Origin: Candidatus Omnitrophota bacterium
GTDB taxonomy: Bacteria > Omnitrophota > Gorgyraeia > Duberdicusellales > 4484-171
Length of the DNA: 37,213 nucleotides
Assembly: GCA_024231025.1 (NCBI GenBank)
Contig: JAAEQW010000274.1
Location: 65,615-102,827, forward strand
Direction of reading: 5' to 3'
Below are positions 32,854 through 37,213 of the stretch, in pieces. The notes under the pieces are model-generated. The model was given only the letters and a program-made list of their open reading frames with translations, was not told the origin of the DNA and did not search any database. Within the stretch, counting starts at the first letter, position 1. Each line of letters starts with the position of its first letter. A program made the translations under genes and the position numbers.

Positions 32854-35800
32854 GCCAATTCTCTCAAATTATCTTCACCATCGGCGATTACCAAGGGCAA
32901 CGGCTCTGGCAGCGGAAAATGACGTCTTTGAGGTTTATTTTTCGTTTGTTGAGATTTGCTTTTCACTGAGGAAATCTGCAGCACTGGTTTTTTAGCGCTG
33001 AAGACATTGTTGGGGTTTTCGCTGCGTTCAATAAAAACAAGATTGGCCTCAAACCCCGCAACCTGCCCAGCTTCAAGACCAAAATCTTCGGTGGTAAAAT
33101 CAAAAATACCGCCGCCATCGGTCTGGACAATCTCACCAACGCTAGCATAATCGACTCCGCCTTTTAATTCTGAAGCTACCCTCTGCAGATCATCATCATT
33201 AGCGGCATACCAAGCACCGCGGACCAAGCGAACCTCTTCATATCCCAAACCCTTTTTCAACCCTAAGCCATCAATTTTGTTTTCTCTCAACTCTTGCAGC
33301 AGTTGTCTGAACTTAAAATGCTTTTCGCTTGCTTCATTGCGCTCTTCTAACCAGTCCACCAACTCAATCGCAAGCGCAATCCGCGGCAGCTCTACTGTGT
33401 CTGCCACCGGCTGACCGAATTTAAGTTCATTAATATCGACAGTTGCCAACAAATGTATCGCCTCATTAAGGCGTTCTTGCACCTCCGCGACCTTAGTAAG
33501 AGACATCGCCTCATAAGCAGCAATAATTTTTTCCTCAACCTTATTTGGTCCGTTGCCCCAAAGAAACGGATCCTTAAAAGGAGGCCGTCCGTTTCTTTTT
33601 CTCTCTTTGGCAAGATGAAAGGCTTTGCTAAGTTGCCACAGCGCCTTATATCTTCTGCTCTCTCGGTAATGGCTGTTTAATACTCGCCTGTAAGCAGCAA
33701 CATGCTCGTCCTTCGCAAGTAGACTTTTTAAGTCACTTACTAATTCTGGGTCGTTAGAAAAACCATCAACTAAAGCCAGGTATTCTTCCTCGGACCAGTC
33801 AGCATTCTTATATCTGACGTCCTCTAATTCCTGCGCGAGCTGACTCCAAAAACCCTTGAAAATCTTACTCCTGTCTGCCTTAGAGTAAGTCATGCGTATC
33901 AGGTCACTGTCAGGGAATCTTTCTGCCAAGGCGTTAAGCTCCTGGGCAACATCAGAAAATTGAACAAACAATTTATTTTCCCTCGTTGCTTTTCTGTTTT
34001 CGCGCTCATCTATCGGATCACCAGAAAAACCTTGAAGTGCCTCAATTACGTTTGAATTGTCCAGCGGATATATGTCTAGCTCGAGTTCTTCTAAATTATT
34101 TAGCGCCCCATTCACGACCACTTTCTCTCTCAACAAGTTAATCGCCGCTTCTTTACACTTCAAAACCGCTTTGCTCCCACTCTCGGGGAAAACAAGCTTA
34201 TTAGCCAATATCGCCGCCAACAACCCTGCTACCACCTTGGAAGTAACCCCCTGCTCTAAATGACTGGTTACTGTCTTAAATATCTCTAGCCGGCTATTTG
34301 GTGCGCTGAAACGCCTCTCCCAAAAACTCTCCCAAAGCCTCTCCCCGTCAACGCTACTGTTTCTATACCGACCCGTTTGCAACAACCCCCACTGCAAAAC
34401 CTTTAGCACTCTATTATTTTCGGCATACGGCAACAACAATTCAATCACCTCTTCAAGCTCATAATGGCTGAGTTGTTGGTCGTCCGAATTAATTATTCCG
34501 GTGGCTCGCCACAATTCTTTTTCAATCACGGCTCCATCTTGTTTCGCTGCCACTTCGAGAATAAACCGAGACACTGTTTTTGATCGAGCCATCGTCAAAC
34601 GAACAAGAGGGATGTGTCTCTGTGCAGGCTCAAGACTTTTTAATGCCTCCTCAACCTGAGTCAAAAGACCACTTTCAACCAACAACCTAATTAATGCATC
34701 TTTCTTTTTGTCTAGATCGATGGCGCGCTTAACCGAGAAATTCAAAACACCATTATGAAGACCATTAACAAAATACATGTCGGCATTGGCTAAGACAGCT
34801 GCGGCTAAAATGGCTATTTTTTCGCGTTTTTCCTCGACTATCCTGAGAAGGACTTTGGATTCTTTCTGACGAAAAGATTCCTCTACCAAGATCAAACCAT
34901 CCAGCGAAGCCTCAACAATGCTGATCGCCTTCTTTGCCATTTTTTTATTGTTCGAACCTACAAGCCGTAACTTCTCGCTTAAAACCTCTAAAACTTCAGT
35001 ATCATTAATATGTGGGATGAGCTGTTCAATGGCACTGAGGGCATCCTTTGGTTTTTTACTTTTTTTAATAACATCTATTAAAAATCTCTTTTGCTCAGCC
35101 GCAATATGCTCATACCCCAAACCCTTCTTCAACCCTAAGCCATCTATTTTGCCTTTTTCCAACGCTTGCAGTAATCGCCTAAACTTAAGGTGCTCGTCGC
35201 TTGCTCTGTTGTGCTCCGCTAGCCAATCCACCGCTTCAATCGCAAGCGCAATCCGCGGCAACTCTACCGTATCTGCCACAGGATGGCCGGATTCAAGCTC
35301 GTCACTATCAACAGTTGCCAACAGATACATCGCCTGATCAAGATGCTTTTGTGCCTGAGGACCATCGTCATGGACCTTAGCTGTGTTAGCAGCGATAATT
35401 GCTTCCTCAACCTTATTTGGTCCGTTGCCATGACCACCGTCGTCAAAAGATCCCAGCAAAGAAGCCGTGCTCTTTATTTTTCCATCGTCGTAATGATAGC
35501 CATCTTCATCAATGCGTGGTTCATATCTATATCCCTCCAAAGGGATGCTTTCTTTTCCCCTCTTGGATGAGAGGGCAGCGTTGGCCCCTTCCAATAACAT
35601 TGACACCTTGGTTAAAAGATACGGGATTTCTTTAAGTGACAGATCACCCTCGCCAGGATAACGAGAACCCCACTTAGTCAATAACTCTGTTGTGCTTTCT
35701 TTAACAAAAGTGAAGTTCAAATCAACTTGTAATTCTTTCAACAATCTGAAGGCTCGCTCTTCCTCGCCTTCTCGGGTAAGCATTCTTCTAATCTCCTCTA

Positions 35801-37031
35801 AGAAAGTGTCGATTGGCGTTCTACCGCTACCAGTAACTACCTCCATTTTATACTGCGCACGAAAAGGATTGGCAGCAGTAACATTGGATCCAGAGCCGTC
35901 TTTGATTTCAGTCACTTCTTCTACGTTCGCGCCCACAACTCCCCCGGAATAATAACGGCGATTGATGTGTTTGCGCGATGTGGAGTCGTAATCTTTTTTG
36001 ATATAATTGTAAACACCTTTTTTGTAAGCTTCGACATACTGATTGTAAATCTTTTCTTTTATTTGGGGATCATTGCCTTCGACGCCTTTGATTTTGTTTT
36101 GATCTAGGTAGACAGCGTTGTAGAAGGTTTTTTGTAGTTTTTTCTTAAACCATGTAGCCAGGATTAGGGAGTCATAGATTTGGCGCAGGTGAGCGAATTG
36201 AGCGCCATGGTTTATTTCATCTTCGATCATCGGCAAAATGATCTCTTTTGCGATTTGGGAAGAAATTGAATTTTGAATTTTGAATTTTGAATTTTGGATT
36301 AGGTCTTTGGTCTCTGGTCTATGGTCTCTGGTCTGACTATGTTGCTGTGCAACATAGTCACTCTCCATCATCACCTTAAGGCTGCGTTCACCGAGGAAGG
36401 CACCATCGGCTTCTTCATAGACTACTGCCTTTTGGGGAATGACCCATATCTTATTGTAGGTAGATATTTGTTCTTTTATAGCGGGCGAGGCGTGCCTCGC
36501 CCCTACACGATCATATATTCGACGCCAGAATTCCTTACCGATTTGGCTTTCCGGATAGGTTAAAGAAGAAGCAAGTTGCTTTAAGACATAGTCCTCACCG
36601 AGCATGTCTCTTCCCATGTCGGTTAGGCCTAATTGCTCGGGAATAACACGGTCTGATTCATGAGGAGAAAGGTTTACCCAGAGGTCCTTGGCGGGAACAG
36701 TTAGCGAAGTTAGAAAATATTCGACCAAGCGCTGAGTTTCTTCTTTAAGCTGAGGAATTGTATATTTAGCGTCACCCTGATCAAGAATGAAATCAAATTT
36801 AAAAGGGTCTTCTTTGTAGAACTTGATTCCTTTTATCGTTGCCGGTAGGAAGTCGGCACTTGTGCCAATTAGCTTAGTTGGCGGCGGCATATAGGGCAGC
36901 GCCGAGGCATAAGCCGGCTGGTTTTTGGTTATATATACGGTAAATGTAGATAGGCCAAAAGCAAAAACAATAAAGATTGCAATGGCTTTCAGGGATATGG
37001 TAGCTTTTTTGTTTTGTAGAAATAGGATCAT
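32850..37031 (-). CDS. Giant secreted helical protein with the shared N-domain and a duplicated ~110-residue block
   Basis: 1393 aa, ribosome site AAAGGAG before the ATG. Residues 1-44 are a signal peptide with a long hydrophobic stretch (IAIFIVFAFGLSTFTVYI) and a YAS cleavage candidate. Residues ~50-365 match the N-domain of the 1297-aa protein (DLWVNLSPHE, LKQLASSLTYPE, KGVYNYIKKD, YYSGG). Two copies of a ~110-residue block lie at ~534-644 and ~1158-1267, both starting GNGPNKVEE, with PVADTVELPRIALAIE inside and ending KIDGLGLKKGLGYE. Between them are ~510 residues of alpha-helical, HEAT-like sequence. The tail is a GGIFDFTTEDFGL segment and a basic linker. No catalytic motif is visible; a surface or scaffold role is conceivable. 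Two insertions of repeat DNA lie in the N-domain. Confidence 0.85.
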   Translation of the reverse strand: MILFLQNKKATISLKAIAIFIVFAFGLSTFTVYITKNQPAYASALPYMPPPTKLIGTSADFLPATIKGIKFYKEDPFKFDFILDQGDAKYTIPQLKEETQRLVEYFLTSLTVPAKDLWVNLSPHESDRVIPEQLGLTDMGRDMLGEDYVLKQLASSLTYPESQIGKEFWRRIYDRVGARHASPAIKEQISTYNKIWVIPQKAVVYEEADGAFLGERSLKVMMESDYVAQQHSQTRDHRPETKDLIQNSKFKIQNSISSQIAKEIILPMIEDEINHGAQFAHLRQIYDSLILATWFKKKLQKTFYNAVYLDQNKIKGVEGNDPQIKEKIYNQYVEAYKKGVYNYIKKDYDSTSRKHINRRYYSGGVVGANVEEVTEIKDGSGSNVTAANPFRAQYKMEVVTGSGRTPIDTFLEEIRRMLTREGEEERAFRLLKELQVDLNFTFVKESTTELLTKWGSRYPGEGDLSLKEIPYLLTKVSMLLEGANAALSSKRGKESIPLEGYRYEPRIDEDGYHYDDGKIKSTASLLGSFDDGGHGNGPNKVEEAIIAANTAKVHDDGPQAQKHLDQAMYLLATVDSDELESGHPVADTVELPRIALAIEAVDWLAEHNRASDEHLKFRRLLQALEKGKIDGLGLKKGLGYEHIAAEQKRFLIDVIKKSKKPKDALSAIEQLIPHINDTEVLEVLSEKLRLVGSNNKKMAKKAISIVEASLDGLILVEESFRQKESKVLLRIVEEKREKIAILAAAVLANADMYFVNGLHNGVLNFSVKRAIDLDKKKDALIRLLVESGLLTQVEEALKSLEPAQRHIPLVRLTMARSKTVSRFILEVAAKQDGAVIEKELWRATGIINSDDQQLSHYELEEVIELLLPYAENNRVLKVLQWGLLQTGRYRNSSVDGERLWESFWERRFSAPNSRLEIFKTVTSHLEQGVTSKVVAGLLAAILANKLVFPESGSKAVLKCKEAAINLLREKVVVNGALNNLEELELDIYPLDNSNVIEALQGFSGDPIDERENRKATRENKLFVQFSDVAQELNALAERFPDSDLIRMTYSKADRSKIFKGFWSQLAQELEDVRYKNADWSEEEYLALVDGFSNDPELVSDLKSLLAKDEHVAAYRRVLNSHYRESRRYKALWQLSKAFHLAKERKRNGRPPFKDPFLWGNGPNKVEEKIIAAYEAMSLTKVAEVQERLNEAIHLLATVDINELKFGQPVADTVELPRIALAIELVDWLEERNEASEKHFKFRQLLQELRENKIDGLGLKKGLGYEEVRLVRGAWYAANDDDLQRVASELKGGVDYASVGEIVQTDGGGIFDFTTEDFGLEAGQVAGFEANLVFIERSENPNNVFSAKKPVLQISSVKSKSQQTKNKPQRRHFPLPEPLPLVIADGEDNLRELA
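36266..36359. repeat. Palindrome plus two period-7 arrays inside the giant gene
   Basis: A hairpin with perfect 10-bp arms (GACTATGTTG 36335-36344, CAACATAGTC 36350-36359) adjoins GGTCTNT heptamers (36302-36334) and GAATTTT heptamers (36266-36297). All are in frame and encode residues ~225-256, including QTRDHRPETKD and QNSKFKIQNS. The same heptamers are intergenic at 11261 and 11975. Confidence 0.8.
36483..36502. repeat. Palindromic repeat coding for GARHASP inside the giant gene
   Basis: GGGCGAGGC (36483-36491) and GCCTCGCCC (36494-36502) flank two bases. It encodes VGARHASP (residues ~176-183) at a place where the other giant protein has KLAGTTSIP. High GC against an AT-rich background points to an inserted element. 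Confidence 0.6.
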
Positions 37032-37047
37032 GTTAACTCCTTTAATT

Positions 37048-37151
37048 AGTCGTAAGTCGTACGTGGTAAGTCATAAGTAATTGCCTAATTCGCTTTAACA
37101 TCTTCTTGTTAAGCAAAAATACTTACGACGTACGACGTGAAACGTACGACT
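37048..37151. repeat. Opposed period-7 arrays upstream of the giant gene
   Basis: AGTCGTA-type heptamers at 37048-37080 and their reverse complement at 37121-37151 flank a central imperfect hairpin GCTTTAACA/TGTTAAGC (37092-37114). The whole could fold into one long hairpin in the 5' leader of the giant gene. The remaining bases to the right edge hold no gene; a small imperfect hairpin is seen at 37160-37188. Confidence 0.6.
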
Positions 37152-37213
37152 GCAAACGCAGGTTTTACCTCGCTTTTTTCGAGAACCTCCCCTAATTCTA
37201 CGTCAGCAAAATC

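Overview
The window comes from a low-GC bacterium, most likely a member of Candidatus Omnitrophota (OP3). This placement is an inference. It rests on two very large secreted proteins (1297 and 1393 aa) that share an N-terminal domain I associate with that phylum, on a compact spirochaete/chlamydia-style V-type ATPase operon, and on many intergenic period-7 repeat arrays. No phage, plasmid, insertion sequence or CRISPR array is visible. Almost everything is on the minus strand; the only substantial plus-strand gene is the first giant protein.

Layout from left to right: a PAC2-family gene cut by the left edge; rarA; the divergent plus-strand giant protein with two aldo/keto-reductase-like domains, of which only the first keeps the catalytic tetrad; a bidirectional terminator; and a roughly 168-nt 6S-like RNA with its own sigma70 promoter on the minus strand. 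Then, read right to left as transcribed, comes thrS-infC-rpmI-rplT followed by a Trk/Ktr potassium-uptake set (NAD-binding subunit, TrkA, a 28-codon hydrophobic ORF, trkH), a small OB-fold-like membrane protein, and pheS-pheT. A tRNA-Val lies upstream of thrS. The V-ATPase operon is E-DUF2764-A-B-D-I-K, with a proteolipid that carries Na+-type ligands.

The right half is centred on pyrimidine synthesis and nucleotide or DNA housekeeping: pyrR-pyrB-pyrC, a PilZ protein, tRNA-Arg, a dUTPase/dCTP-deaminase-like enzyme, a zinc-ribbon membrane protein, mutM, a pabB-pabC fusion, a STAS/SEC14-like protein, a half-size TauE permease, pyrD and pyrF. A complete PyrR attenuator lies in the short gap before pyrR: promoter, PyrR-binding hairpin, antiterminator pairing and terminator. 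It also carries a small leader ORF. The second giant protein (1393 aa, helical, with a duplicated block of about 110 residues) lies immediately upstream and its stop codon overlaps the pyr promoter.

The most unusual features are the secreted tandem aldo/keto-reductase protein, the in-frame colonisation of one loop of both giant proteins by the same kinds of repeats that fill intergenic gaps, the candidate 6S RNA, the composite PyrR leader, and truncated copies of the tRNA-Val 3' end and the tRNA-Arg 5' end beside the intact genes.
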